Origin: Muricea muricata | Lineage: Eukaryota > Cnidaria > Anthozoa > Malacalcyonacea > Plexauridae | Length of the DNA: 64,000 bases | NCBI GenBank assembly: GCA_963855995.1 | Contig: OY979717.1 | Location: forward strand, 12,093,001-12,157,000 | Direction: 5' to 3' | Part shown: positions 1 through 11,608 of the stretch, piece by piece | Layout of the letters: each line of letters starts with the position of its first letter | Position numbering within the stretch: position 1 is the stretch's first letter | The notes under the pieces: model-generated | What the model saw: only the letters and a program-made list of their open reading frames with translations | What the model was told of the DNA's origin: nothing | Database searches by the model: none | Translations under genes and position numbers: made by a program

Positions 1-1
1 G

Positions 2-621
2 ACCTTCTCAACTGCATGGCGACAATGCAACGAATCGGATTTTGCTGACATCAATGCCAATGAAAACCTACGAAATATCGTTATGCGTTTACCTGAATAT
101 CTAATCGAAAGGTGGAGAAGTACTTTTGCAGATATTCGAGAGAAAGGAGAAGTACCAACTGTCCGTCATATCAGCGAATTTCTCAGAAGAAGAGTAAAGG
201 CTGAATTTGACCCCTATTTTGGCGATTTGCGAGGAGAATCGAGAAAGGCGAAAGACAACGAAAGCGGAAAGAGAAACGGAATTTATGCAGGCATGCAGCT
301 GACTCCGAGCGGAAAAGAGCTCCCTTGAAGTGTTATGTATGTGGAGAGGAACACCGAGTCGTTGAATGTCCAAGCATGTTAAAGGCCACTATTCCAGAAA
401 GATTAGAATTAGCAAAAAGAGCTAGAATCTGTTTCTCCTGCCTAAATCGCGGACATTCGAAGAAAGGCTGTAGAGGAAAAAGGAAATGCGACAAGAACGA
501 ATCTTGCCCATACTTCCATCATCCCCTGCTGCATTCCGACTCACCACCTACGGCCTCAGTCAGCAATGTTACAGAACCAACAGCGTCATCTACTGTGGGA
601 TTAATCCTTGATGAGTCCTGA
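2..621 (+). pseudogene. gag: BEL gag, C-terminal part with zinc knuckles
   Basis: Frame 2 is open from the first bases to 328 and reads as a gag C-terminal region (LIERWRS, ISEFLRRRVKAE). After a one-base frame change near 325, the frame 325-621 carries two CCHC-like knuckles: CYVCGEEHRVVEC and CFSCLNRGHSKKGC. Spaced cysteine/histidine pairs of this kind bind RNA in retroelement capsids. The N-terminal half is outside the window. The change of frame between the two segments could be decay or a frameshift signal; since other genes of this copy are also broken, decay is likelier. Confidence 0.8.
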
Positions 622-896
622 TGATGCCAGTAATCAGAGCTCACTTCCGAGCACGTAACGGGAGAATACGTCAGGGAAATATTCTAATAGATAGTGGAGC
701 AGGCACAACTGTCGTACGGAAGCAATTCGCCAGTGATCTTGGTCTACATGGAAGGAAAGAAAGTATCGACCTAACAGTAGTCGGAGAAAAGAGGCTCGAG
801 CAACCGCACAGCAGGAGAGTCAACTTTTTTTATCAGGACTCAAGAGTAATGAAGAATTCAAGATCGAGGCACATGAGATCGATCAAACCGTTCTAA
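621..896 (+). pseudogene. BEL aspartic protease fragment
   Basis: The 91-residue frame contains a retropepsin-type active-site motif, LIDSGAGTTVV, preceded by a short hydrophobic strand. This is where the protease lies in BEL/Pao polyproteins, between gag and reverse transcriptase. The start overlaps the gag stop by one base (TGATG). The frame ends at 896 without the second conserved glycine region, and reading continues in another frame at about 905, so the domain is frameshifted. It would process the gag-pol polyprotein. Confidence 0.7.
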
Positions 897-904
897 ATGT
901 TCCC

Positions 905-2865
905 GACCTGGACCGAAATTGGCTAAATTCATTCTTGCACCTCCAAGATATCCAGTTTGATCATATAGCAGGTCCAGTTGATCTCACCCTAGGAGTTCAC
1001 TACACCCATCTGCACGCTGAAGAAGAAACCCGTCGTGGTGATGCCTTTCAACCCGTGGCAAAGAAAACTAAGCTCGGCTGGTACGTAATCGGAGCAAATG
1101 AAGAGTCCAAAACATCCGGATTTTATTCAGTACATCTCGTCCAAAAGATCGACTTGGAGAAATTCTACGAGTTCGAGACGCTTGGGGTCCAAGCTCCAAA
1201 TTTTTCATGCCCTACACCGCAACCTCAGTCGCCTGATGATAAACGAGCAATGGAATTAATGGAAATATCGTGCAAGCGTGTGGACAGCCGTTACGTCATT
1301 GGTCTTCCATGGAAGGGGGATAAGAGTTTGCTACCCAATAATCGCTCGCTAGCGGAGAGCCGACTGAGATCGTTGGAAAAGAGTTTAAGTAAAAATCAGG
1401 AAAAGGTGAGAATGTACGACGATGCAATCATGCAGTACACAATAAACGACTGGGCGATTCCGTTGAGTGAAGAAGATCTGAAAGTCGACAGGAAACCGGT
1501 GTATTATTTGCCCCATCACGGAGTATGCCGTCCTGACAAGAAGAGCACCCCATTACGAGTTGTATTCGACCCAGCAAGTCCATGCCAAGGTGTATCTTTA
1601 AATTCCCTCCTGCACAAAGGTCCAGGATTAATCGGTAATTTACTTGGAGTGCTGCTACACTTTCGCGAAGAAAAGATCGCGTTTACGGGAGATATATCGA
1701 AAATGTTTCTCCAAATTCTACTCCCTGAGAAAGACACCCACGTGCATCGGTTCTTGTGGAGAAACCTTGACAAAAGCAAACAGCCCACAAGGTACGCCTT
1801 ACAAAGAGTAACGTTCGGCGACAAGCCGTCTCCGGACATGGCTAGCTTCGTAATGCTCAAAATCACAGAAGATAACAAAAAAAGAGTGTCCACGTGCAGC
1901 TACAGTCCTGGAGCGTGACAGATATGTAGACGATATTATTCACTCTTGCCCCAAGCGACGGAGGCTATGCATAAAGAAGCGACGGAGACTATGCATAAAG
2001 AAGCGACGGAGACTATGCATAAAGTCGATGAAGTCTTGGCAACTGGTAGCTTTACGGTAAAGGAATGGTTATGCTCTTCTACCGAATCTAATCCAGATAC
2101 GTCAACTGTGAGCTTAGACGGTGTAGAAGGAGCAAAAACTCTCGGTGTGGTTTGAAAACCACGTAAAGATGTTCCATGTTTTGCGTCAAAGGAAGTCAAA
2201 GGGGAGAAGTTAACTAAGAGATCAATCCTTTCAAACATATCAAAACTCTATGATCCACTAGGTCTCGCATCCGCGGTTACAATAAAGGCCAAGGTCGCCC
2301 TGCAAGAGATTTGGAAATCCAAACAGTTCGACCAGGATGATCTTTTACCAAAGGTGATTCATGGAAAGGGTTGTTTGAAGAAATAGAGAACCTCAAAGAA
2401 GTAGAATTTCACAGGTGTCTTCAACCGGAAATCGTAGTTGATTCCCCTGAACTACACGTGTTTTCTGATGCAAGTCAAACAGCTTATGGTGCCGTCGCAT
2501 ATCTAGTCTGGTTGACCCCCAAGGGCCCTCGAGTGAGTCTTGCATCATCAAAAGCAAGAGTGGCTCCCATACGTCACACCACTATCCCAAGGTTAGAGTT
2601 GATGGCAGCTCTAATCGCATCCAGACTCGCGCAAGCCATCTACGAAGAATTTAAAGTGCTCAACTGGTTACGGTCTGAATCAGCTACATTCAAAACGTTC
2701 GTGGGGGCTCGTGTTGCCGAAATCCAAGCGGCCTGGGACCCGAAGTGTTGGCGGTATGTTCCTTCCGAAAGCAATCCTGCTGATGATTTGAGTCGTGGCA
2801 TTTCCGTCAAAGAATTGAGTACAGGTCGTTGGATCTATGGTCCAGATTTTCTCTCTAAGCCATAA
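905..2865 (+). pseudogene. pol: BEL reverse transcriptase and RNase H, frameshifted
   Basis: The frame at 935-1918 holds the BEL linker and RT N-terminus (LPHHGVCRPDKKSTPLRVVFD, RT block FTGDISKMFLQI). The catalytic YVDD follows near 1925, in a different frame from the preceding block. The region 1946-2155 continues in yet another frame (LDGVEGAKTLGVV). RNase H appears at 2371-2865 with VFSDASQTAYGAVAYL and IPRLELMAA. At least three frame changes and a 24-bp repeat expansion just after YVDD show that the gene is dead. Function in the intact family is copying element RNA into DNA and degrading the RNA strand. Confidence 0.85.
1952..2023 (+). repeat. Three tandem 24-bp units inside the RT gene
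   Basis: Three consecutive 24-bp units (first unit slightly different) each end in TATGCATAAA. They keep frame, adding eight-residue blocks reading EATETMHK just downstream of the YVDD motif. Because 24 is a multiple of three, the expansion alone would not break the protein, but the surrounding frame is already disrupted. Confidence 0.9.
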
Positions 2866-3484
2866 ACCGAGTGGCCCATAAACGAGAAGCACGAAGTCTG
2901 GAGCAACGATTCCGAGAAAAGGAAACCATTGAAAGCCGTTGCTGTCATCACCAAATCACATCCGTTGCTAAACCCAGAAAATTTCTCTTCGTAGGAGAAA
3001 TTGTCAAGAATAACTGCGTATTGTCTACGATTCGTCAACAACATCAAGTCCAAGACACGAGATCGATCAAAGGTCCGACAAGGAAGTTTAAAGCCAGAAA
3101 AAGTCGAAGACGCCGAAAGGTATTGGTTTCGCGAGTGTCAACGAGACGTAAAATTGGCAGATCATCCAAACCTTTCTCCGTTTAGCGAAGGTGACATTAT
3201 ACGAGTTGGGAGTCGCTTGGACAGATCCCGATTACCCTACGAGCAAGTCACCACGTTTCAACCCTCATCATGAAACTTGTGCACGTCAAGGTAAAACACG
3301 CTGGTCGCGAGAGAACCCTCTGCGAATCAAGAGCCAAATATTGGATACTTGGTGGACAAAAACTCGCCAAGGACATAATACACGATTGGGTTTGGTGCAG
3401 AAACGCACGTCAGCAGCCTCATTCGACACTGATGGGAAGTTTACCTCTGGATCGCCTCGAAATACAGTCACCTCCCTTTACAGT
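2866..3484 (+). pseudogene. BEL integrase N-terminal half, frameshifted
   Basis: Short overlapping frames (3001-3273, 3270-3563) match the BEL region between RNase H and the integrase core, for example ADHPNLSPFSEGDIIRVGSR and the pair HVKVKHAGRERTLCESRAKYWILGG, which belong in one reading frame. The core begins at SPPFTVTG and is cut at the insertion at 3484-3506. It resumes at 5295. Several single-base shifts prevent a continuous frame. Confidence 0.75.
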
Positions 3485-3505
3485 CACCGGCCCGCCCGCC
3501 CGCCG

Positions 3506-5294
3506 CAGGGGCGGATCTAGGGGTAGTCCAGTTAGGCACGCAACATACGCAAAATTTCACTAATTAAAAATTCTAGCGATAGTTATCTCTCCAAAATTAA
3601 ATATAATACAGAAATACATATTTCAGTATTTTACATTTGTTGGCGGTCCTGTTACTCCCACTGACCTCTAGTTAAGGCAAAACGACTTTGCATAAATTTT
3701 GCGGCGTTTATTGACAGTCCAGACTTTATAACTGATCTCGAGTTAGGCAAAATGACGTTTGCCTAAACTTTGCGGGGGTCTGCCTAACTTTACGCAATAT
3801 TCAAAACTTCTGATTGGCCAAAACATCATGTTTTGCTGACTTCCGCCTAACTCAAATTAATATGCAGAGTCTGCCTAAACTAAATAACTAACGTAGTATT
3901 TAGCATTGAACTATAGACTTGCTGACTTCCGCCTAACTAAAATTAATATGCGTTCGCATAAGTAAAATTGAGTTGTACGTTTACACTCGACAGTGTTTTA
4001 AAATAAGTGAATACGACTTCGAGGGAGTTAAAGGTGCGTTTAACTTGAATGACGATGAGTTCGTTCGAAAGGCGAATGACACGCTTTTGAAAGACTCGAC
4101 AACGTGAAACCAAGTCGGCTGATAAACTGCTAGACGGTCTCGGGCAACGACACTGGATGTTCTCTGGCTTGAAATTTTAGTGCTGAAACCATCATCCTAT
4201 CTATTGTCAGGAGACAGGGCAAGAAGTGCACAGCAATAAGGCAAGACACCTTGTTTAATGCGTAGCTCTATCCTTTATTTGTTGTTATGAATATTTAAAT
4301 ATGTCAGTTCAAATTAGCACACGTTCGCGTGGTCGGTGCAAAGGTCGAAGGTTATGTGTTCTATAGCTTCCCGATATGTAATGTTTGTTGTTGAAACATT
4401 GAGTCAAATGCATTATTAGAAGTTATTTTAATTGACAATAAAAAATTGCTGTGAATATTCAACATGTTTATCAGTTTATAATCGAATTTATAATTTAAAA
4501 AGAGTTTTATCGACTGTCACAGACCACATGTGTTTTATAAATTCAGTCATGATAACTAACATTAGATATATTAGATTAGATTAAGAACTCAAGTAACTGT
4601 TCCACCAATTATGTAATGCGATGATGTGAATATGTGATTATTGTTAGTGCTAAGACAGCTAAATTTAACAAACCATGATTCACCAAACATTAATTATGCA
4701 TCTAAGGTCAGAGGCTTCTGGTAATTGCTTGTACAGTTCTGTGTCCTTGGTAATGGTAGGTGACAATGGTTTAGTGAAAAGCCTTTGGATTTTAAAATCT
4801 ACTGAACGTTTTCTTAATGCCGGGTATTACTGCAACCTCCTTGTTTTTTTCTCTCTTATAAAAGAGCATGGTAAGCCCAGTAACCTGTCACCTTCGTCTG
4901 TTTCAGTTGAGTGCTTAGATACAGGGATAGCTAAAAATGACTTGGTTGGACTTGAAGCTATTTTAAATATTACTGATAAGAAGTGGTCTTTATTTCTGTG
5001 TATTCTTGGTCTTTCTACTGTATTGCATAGAAATATTTATACTTATTATCCAGACTCTGTTAAAATTTAGAAACAAATTGTTCTCCAATCAATTTGTTGA
5101 ACCAAGGGAAAATGCTAAACATACTGGAGGTGATATTCATATTTTATTTTGTCATGAGGGAATTTTGGGGCCTGGGGAAGTTTTTCAACCAAATCATAAA
5201 TTTGTGGTTGCTGGCCACGCCCTTGGTCACACCTTTGGCCACGCCCTACATTTTTTATTTGACTACCCTTTCAAAAATCCTAGATCCGCCCCTC
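3506..5294. mobile_element. hAT-tipped non-autonomous element inserted in the BEL integrase
   Basis: The left tip CAGGGGCGGATCTAGG is mirrored by CCTAGATCCGCCCCT at the right end. TCACCGG occurs at 3484-3490 and again at 5295-5301, which fits a hAT-type target duplication. On the left, a 15-bp CCCG-type run separates the duplication from the tip. The BEL integrase reads on both sides (SPPFTVTG before, LFGPFRLKYG after). The interior holds an OTU-like protease remnant on the plus strand and a 30-bp repeat near 3835 and 3921. No transposase is visible. The hAT-like assignment rests on the tips only. Confidence 0.75.
4675..5220 (+). pseudogene. OTU-like (vertnin-type) cysteine protease fragment
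   Basis: The frame 4675-5070 includes ASGNCLYSSVSLVMVGDN, the cysteine block of OTU-like proteins of the vertnin type, followed by STERFLNAGYY and KWSLFLCILGLSTVL. A one-base shift near 5065 moves reading into the next frame, which supplies HILFCHEG with the histidine region. Such OTU-like genes are commonly carried by animal DNA transposons (family knowledge). The frameshift and the missing N-terminus suggest a remnant. It could have removed ubiquitin-like tags, but activity here is unlikely. Confidence 0.6.
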
Positions 5295-6162
5295 TCACCG
5301 GGGTTGAGCTATTTGGACCATTTCGTCTTAAGTACGGGAGAAACAAATCGACGAAAGCGTGGGGAGCTATCTTCACCTAGAAATCGTCGAGAACGCTTCA
5401 GCCGAAGCCTTCTTACATACCCTCAGACGCTTTGCAACTCACCATGGTTGGCCAAACACCATAATCTCAGACAATGGAGGATCGTTTGTCGGTGAAGAAA
5501 CAGAAATCCGAAGTCTTTTCATCGAAGGAAAGAAGCGATTGCAGGATTTCGCAGTCTTACTCAAGATTCATTGGAAATTCATTACTCCACAAAGTCCGCA
5601 TCAGGTAGGAATGTATGAAAGCCTCATAAAGTTAACGAAGCCTGCTTTACAAGTCACTGTTGGTGAGCAAATCCTTTCGTGGAACAAGATGGTAACCGTG
5701 TTTGCAGAAGCGAAATCTATCGTCAACAGCAGACCTCTAACCTACATGTCAGACGACCCAAACGATTTTCGCCCCTTAACCCCGAACCACCTGTTTCTAG
5801 GTCGTGCTTCACCAGATGTTCCACATGGACCATACGAAGATACTAAGAATTCTCGCAAACGTTTCCAGCGGTATATGCAGACTATCGCTAACCACTTCTG
5901 GAGACGATTCATCCAAGAGTACGTACCGAAGTTGATCGCTGTTGGAAGATCAAAATTGCAAAAGAAGAAGCGTCAAGTCGAACGGGGTAATATAGTCCTT
6001 ATCGTAGAGAACAACGTCCCGCGAGGTAAATGGAATCTCGATCGAGTTGTTGAGGTGTTTCTAGGTAAAGACTGCATCAAAAGAAATGTAGTGCTAAAGA
6101 CGAAGAATGGCGAGTTGAAACGATCGGTCCAGAAGTGTTGTGTGATTGTAGAAGCCAAGTGA
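5295..6162 (+). pseudogene. BEL integrase core and C-terminal domain
   Basis: From 5295 the integrase resumes with LFGPFRLKYG, shifts frame near 5375, and stays open to 6162. The core shows IISDNGGSFVG and SPHQVGMYESLIKLTK, holding the second aspartate and catalytic glutamate of a DDE integrase. The first aspartate position appears as glutamate in TGVELFGPF. NSRPLTYMSDDPNDFRPLTP and the basic C-terminal domain are typical of BEL/Pao. The intact enzyme inserts element DNA into the genome. Before the 3506-5294 insertion this was continuous with 2866-3484. Confidence 0.85.
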
Positions 6163-6194
6163 GTAACTACTGCCCTACCGGCGCCCCGGAGGGT

Positions 6195-6640
6195 TGTTTA
6201 GGATAAGTACATTAACGTTTTTTGACATTAAGAACATTGCATGTTTTGTTTTGTTAGCATGACGTCACTTGTTCAGCGCAAGTGTAATTTAACACTAGTA
6301 AATGTCGAGACAAGTATTGTAGTTTAAAAAAGAGACCATCTTTCGCAGCGAGGAAAAGACAATTAGTTAGAGAGTCACGGACGCAGGACTGTTTTATAGT
6401 TTTATAGCTCCGTGAACAGCCTTTAGTATTAATTTTGTTTATTTCATTAGATTTAGGGAAGTTTTTAGTTGATTTTAGGGAATTTTATTACTATGTTAAT
6501 CTTTATTATTGTAAAAATATGATCGGAATGTGCTATATTAATCTGTAAATTTGTGATTTTAGAATCTTATACTGTATACATAACATTAAAAGGAAATCTC
6601 TGCGTCGCCGTTTCGTCTTCCCAGCATGTGTGAACCAACA
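6195..6640 (+). repeat. Probable 3' LTR of the first BEL element
   Basis: A purine-rich tract (GGAGGGT) follows the integrase stop, then a region beginning TGTTTAGG and ending CCAACA, the TGTT...ACA form usual for BEL LTRs. Without the 5' LTR in the window, the limits cannot be proven by direct repetition. Confidence 0.5.
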
Positions 6641-6960
6641 AGCACTATATAAACTTAAGTTAATGAAACAAGCATTGGGCCAGAAGTAAAATTGTGCAAA
6701 GTCTCACAGTGTACAAAGGTCAGTTTGGGAAACGCATGTTCATGCACGTGCTAGGCGCAATGCCAACTATAACAACAAACCATTGTCTAAACCTCTCCCT
6801 ATGTGTCTGGGCAAGTGGACCAATCAGGTTTGACCATGTCATCTAAATAGTTTCTTGCTTAGAACAGTATGTATCATTCTGTCACATGCAAGCAAAAGCA
6901 TCTGTCCTCCACGACAATATATTTCCTTAAATTGGAAAAGACTCGCTACCAATCCCAGTT

Positions 6961-7037
6961 GGCTCGATTGCTCAATTGGTAGAGCGGCGGTCTACCTGTA
7001 GTAACCCGCAGATGCGACTTCGAATCCCGCTCGAGAT
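6961..7037 (+). other. tRNA-like sequence, probable SINE head
   Basis: TTGCTCAATTGG fits an RNA polymerase III A box and CTTCGAATCCC fits a B box at the right spacing. The D stem GCTC/GAGC pairs and the acceptor side pairs over five bases (CTCGA/TCGAG). The anticodon arm has an over-long loop and the T stem is imperfect, so it is not a clean tRNA. A tRNA-derived SINE or tRNA pseudogene is likelier. The downstream tail has no obvious poly-A. Confidence 0.5.
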
Positions 7038-7150
7038 AACGAATTTTTCGTTTGTTCTCTGCAGTGTCAGATTAATGTGAATCTAGGCAACAGCTGTTCG
7101 AGCATATATAAACATTAATCACTTCACACAACACGGCTACTGAGCTAATA

Positions 7151-7459
7151 AAACACACGAATTATTCTGGTAAAACCGAAATTGTACGTATCTGTAAATT
7201 TTATTAACAGGTTTTGTCCACGATTAAATCGTGGACAAAACTGTTAATAAAATTTATCGAAATCATAAATAAATTCTTTAGAATAATGTTTAAACGGCTT
7301 TGTGACCCTCTTTCCCCCACTTCGCATTACACACAAACTAAACCCAACATTGTTCAGGGGGAAGAGGGGGTTATAGCATATAAAACACACGAATTAATTC
7401 TGGTAAAACCGAAATTGTATGTATCTTTAAATTTTATTAACAGGTTTTGTCCACGATTG
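7151..7459. repeat. Direct repeats with a foldback
   Basis: About 75 bp starting at AAACACACGAATTATTCTGG (7151) recurs at 7383-7459 with few differences. The first copy ends in an inverted repeat with arms about 7193-7223 and 7226-7256 (AGGTTTTGTCCACGATT and its complement). Probably a small foldback element or MITE remains. No gene is visible. Confidence 0.7.
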
Positions 7460-9550
7460 TAGTTATAGCAACATATATTCGTGTAAACAGTATAAATAGC
7501 TGAACTGTGATTTAAATTACTAATAGGTCGCCTTACTTTAAGTCTCAAAGGCTCGTAGTTAAGGTTTATACTCGTTTTGCATGTTTTACTAAAAAAATTG
7601 ATGAAATAAACTTATACAGGCCTCTATATTTTATTTCACAGCTGTACATACTGGAGTTGCTAGGCATCGTACATGTACACACTATTATCTAAAACGTACA
7701 TGATCACACATACCTTAGGGTTCTCGTTATAGTCAGTGTTATCCTTTTCGCTACTTGAGTACAATTAATTCTTCCTGCGTTGACCACCCACCTTAATCCA
7801 CTCTCTCGTTCTAATTTACATTGTCGTGCATGATTTCATTGTTTTTGAACTAATTGTAGGCTATCGTTCCTGCCAAGGTCGCTTCAGCTCGGCCTTTTAG
7901 GGATTTGAACATCAATTCCACATTATGTGTCCATGTTTTATATTATATAAATAAATGTTGAAAACCATAAATTCTTTAAATTAACTCGATGGGATGCTGC
8001 ATTCTTTCTTCTTTTGCGAAGGAGGACTCTAGAATCTTAGCAAATACTTTATTTCCAGTCTTTTTAACAAATGACATGCATGCAGGGCCTATTAATTAAC
8101 CTATTATTGTAGGAATCACAGTGAAAAGTGCAAATTCAGGCGGTTTAGACATGCTACAAGTCAGCTCAATGACAACACTGCGCCACATTTGCCTTGTGTC
8201 GCGCGCAAAGTGTTGTGAGCGAGGCGACTTGTAGCAAATCTAGCTGTGCCTTTATTTGTATCTGTATATCACATTATACCAGAGCGTTTTTTCATAGTAT
8301 TATCTTTTAAAGAAAAGATCGTAACTTAAGCACACATAATTATTATTATTTATTCATATTACTTACTGTAAATGCGTGAGAGATGAAAAATCGGAGTATC
8401 CATTAAAACATAACGGGGGGGGGGGGGGGGGGAGTGTCTTGTTTTAGTCCTAATGGCTTATGCGCAGGCTGAGAGAAATTGTTTATATGATACATCTCAC
8501 GTAAACAGAACAGTGACTCTACTGCCATGCTTTTGTCTTGCCATGAGGGGTAATTCTGGGGTAGAGATCCGCGGAAGGGGAAGGGTGCTCTAGTACCTAA
8601 GGTCATATATTAGATTTAGTTCCATGATTGGTTCTTAACGCAATTGACTGCAAAACATTTATTACAAAAGGGTTGTGAAATTAATTGCAAGTTTATTTAT
8701 GCGATTTTCAATGAAGCCGGTAACTTAACTTGAGTCAATAAATTAATATTACGGTTGTCATTTCTAAGAGGCAATTGTCTACACACATAGTATTGTGTTC
8801 CTTTTAGAGTAGGCGTTACTTTGTCACGACAGTTTCAGCTGCGCAGCATGACGAAAATAAGCATGCATGTTTGTGTTGTTTAGAATTAGGTCGTGAATTC
8901 AAATTAATATTCTTTAAATTTGGTCTTTAAGAGTAAATCACAGTGACCATGCATGCAATGTTACTTCGAGATTCTATACTTCCTAGTAAACACTCGCCTA
9001 TATGAATACGTAACGATTAACGTTTACTATGTATACAGCGGATTAAATTATTTGAATATACTTGTACATTCAAATTATACTGTTATACATATGCTAACAG
9101 AAACTCAATTTATGATCTTCAAACAATATATCCTGCATCTATGACTACCATATTTTAATGTTAGCGGTCAAACCACTGGCGCTGAGCTTGTCAAATCATC
9201 TAAAATCGCTGACTTTTGAGTTGGCTGACGTCTACTATTAATAGAGAAAATAATGCGTACAAATTATGGATAGCGTTAGGTTTAGTCTAAAACTGTTATA
9301 AATATTCTTTCAGTATTATCAATTCATTATGTACCTCAAAGATCGCTTTTTTTGTTGACTTTGTACTGCATATCTGTAAGTTTCGTTGAGAATCAATCGC
9401 TGACATACATGTCTGTGTCCATGAAAGGGTAAATAATAAACAAGAGCTAGCTGTCTGAAATGTAGCAAAGATTTCTGACCTCACCTACCTGTAGAATGTT
9501 CCCTCATTTATAAAATTTAGGGTTAACTAGGACGAACTTAACCAGCATGG
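7460..9550. other. Gene-free stretch
   Basis: No coding region or structured RNA is supported here. It contains an 18-base poly-G run at 8415-8432. Sequence around 8805-8885 recurs near 10397-10470 (shared CGACAGTTTCAG and GCATGCATGTTTGT blocks), and the CGACAGTTTCAG core appears again near 44180, so fragments of one dispersed repeat are present. Confidence 0.6.
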
Positions 9551-9555
9551 ACTAT

Positions 9556-9958
9556 GGTGCATGTATATAAAATGCATTTGCACAATTAAACTTTTTATAT
9601 ATGCACGAACGTTTATATAAAACAGGTCTTATAAGACCTGTTTTATATAAACTTTCGTCTTACAAGACCTGTTTTATGTAGACGTTCGTGAATATGGAAA
9701 GTTTAATTGTCCAAATGCATTTTATATACATACTATATATTGGTCGTTTTTATAATTATCGTGAATAACGTTTGGTATCTCTGTGTGCAGTTATACATCT
9801 GCGATCCTCGCAAGACCTGTTTTATGTAAACGTTCGTGAATATGGAAAGTTTAATTGTCCAAATGCATTTTATATACATACTATATATTGGTCGTTCTTA
9901 TAATTATCGTGAATAACGTTTGGTATCTCTGTGTGCAGTTATACATCTGCGATCCTCG
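9556..9958. repeat. Foldback joined to two 148-bp tandem repeats
   Basis: Two almost identical 148-bp units lie head to tail at 9663-9810 and 9811-9958, each starting CAAGACCTGTTTTATGTA. The first unit's start is also the right arm of an inverted repeat whose left arm is about 9560-9625, centred on TCTTATAAGACCTG. The tandem copy therefore arose after or together with the palindrome. Confidence 0.85.
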
Positions 9959-10964
9959 CTCAATTTGAAAAGGTGGGGCAGATCTAGATCTGTCGGTACA
10001 AAGTTTAATTATACTCGTAGTTTAACTTCACTATTTTTATTCTCTCGACTTAGTCTCGACCAACTATAAATCATGTACGCATGCAGGTATATATCACGAC
10101 TATTGCGGCTGCATTTATCAACTTATTTCGACACAAAGTAAATAACTGTTCATATTTCAAATGTAAAACAAGTTTTGGGAAAGCATAACACATCGAAATC
10201 TTCACTCCATCTTGGAAACAATGAAGTAACGTAAATTATGCTCACAAAAAAACATGCATGGTAAGTGAGTCAATTGGCTTAATTCCACTGTGAAATCTAA
10301 TTAAAACCATAGACCTTTCAATGAAGGCGTTCACTCTACCTGCCGAGAAAATTATTAAGGTTTCTCGGTTTATTTGCATGCATGCCTATTGTGTTTTTAA
10401 GAGAAAGCGTTATCTGTCGCGACAGTTTCAGCACTCCAAAAGTAAACATGCATGTTTGTATCTTTTAGGCTGTGAAATATTAATATGCTCACTTTTCATA
10501 TACAACAGTGAGAATGCACAAAAATACCCTGATTTTTTCCCAGAGATACATCAAATCAAATCAAATCAAATCAACTTTATTAACGAGGGTAAACGCATAA
10601 CAGTAAAAACTGATAACCCAGCGGCCCTCCTAATTTAAATACAAAATTAAGATATCAAAGTCAAAAGCTATACAAACAGTATATAAATACAGTGTACATA
10701 TAAATAACTATGATAGGAATTTTGATAAAGTTCTAGAGAGAGTTTAAAATACTTTAAGATGGACCATATCCTTTAAAATATTAGCATAGAAAGTTCTCAG
10801 AGATGTTTTAAAAATGTTTATGCTAGTGATTGTCTTCAGTTCGAATGGAAGGCTATTCCAAAGTCTTGACATTCTGACTGAGAATGTCCGTCTACCTTCA
10901 GTTTCTCTAACGAAACGTGGGCAAACTATATATTAATTAAGCCATAACGACTTCGTCGATTGTG

Positions 10965-11470
10965 GCATAGACAATCAACAGAATGGACTGGAAACGCAAG
11001 CTAAAGTATCAATGTTGCTGACGCGACATCCGTGATACGGCCTGATATGCTATACTTTGGAACCCTGTAACTTCACTTTAAATATACTTCAGGACTTTCT
11101 ATTTACATATTTTAAACAAGAACGGCAATCTCTATGGAACTATCGACTTTTAAAATTCTTTATGGATGTAACAAAGCTAAAACCCAACGCTGAATGTTTG
11201 CATTCTTTTTGACTGCAGAAATGTCGCCATTGTTGTTGTTGAAAAAGGTTTACGGAAACATTAAATGGTGATTTTCCGCCTCGTTTATCTCTCTGAAAAG
11301 TTTTAAAAGTCCATAGTTCCATTCACATTTCTGTTTTTGTTTAAAATATGTAAATACGAAGTCCTGAAATGTATTTAAAGTGAAGTTACAGGGTTCCAAA
11401 GTAAAGCGTATCACGGATGTTGCGTAAACTTTAGCTTGCGTTTCCAGTCCATTCCTTAGATTGTCTATGA
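10965..11470. repeat. Foldback within the LINE 3' region
   Basis: The sequence from about 10965 to 11155 reappears inverted at about 11292-11470 (shared blocks GAATGGACTGGAAACGCAAG and GGAACCCTGTAACTTCACTT). The loop is about 130 bp. The right arm lacks a few bases present in the left near the ACATCCGTGATACG block. It may be a separate foldback insertion or an inverted duplication of the LINE tail. Confidence 0.8.
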
Positions 11471-11608
11471 TTGTGGATATCTGAATTTGACTTCAAAGTT
11501 TTTTTAATGTAAGCCGGGCATTCACCATAAAGACGTTTGTGAACTAGAACACACATCTAAATTTTGATTTCACAAAAGGAAGGTAACCACTTTAACTTTT
11601 TAAAAAGC

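Larger units (their letters stand above)
1..6640 (+). mobile_element. BEL/Pao LTR retrotransposon, 5' end outside window, decayed
   Basis: Gag zinc knuckles, an aspartic protease, BEL-type reverse transcriptase with YVDD, RNase H and integrase follow one another in the order usual for BEL/Pao, all on the plus strand. The reading frame breaks several times (near 325, 621, 900, 1918, 2160 and 2866), so the copy is not functional. The integrase is interrupted by a foreign element at 3506-5294. A probable 3' LTR follows the integrase at 6195. The 5' LTR and the start of gag lie before the window. The family assignment is secure; exact outer limits are not. Confidence 0.9.

Noticed and set aside
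1936..2238. Minus-strand 100-residue frame with repeated motif
   Set aside because: It reads the 24-bp tandem repeat of the BEL RT gene from the opposite strand.
6961..7037. Functional tRNA gene
   Set aside because: The anticodon loop is far too long, the acceptor and T stems are imperfect, and it sits in repeat-rich DNA; a SINE head or pseudogene is likelier.
8415..8432. Poly-G run as a G-quadruplex regulatory site
   Set aside because: A simple homopolymer with no nearby gene; likely a microsatellite or sequencing-prone tract.
9663..9958. CRISPR-like array
   Set aside because: Only two adjacent long units without spacers, in a eukaryotic repeat-rich region.
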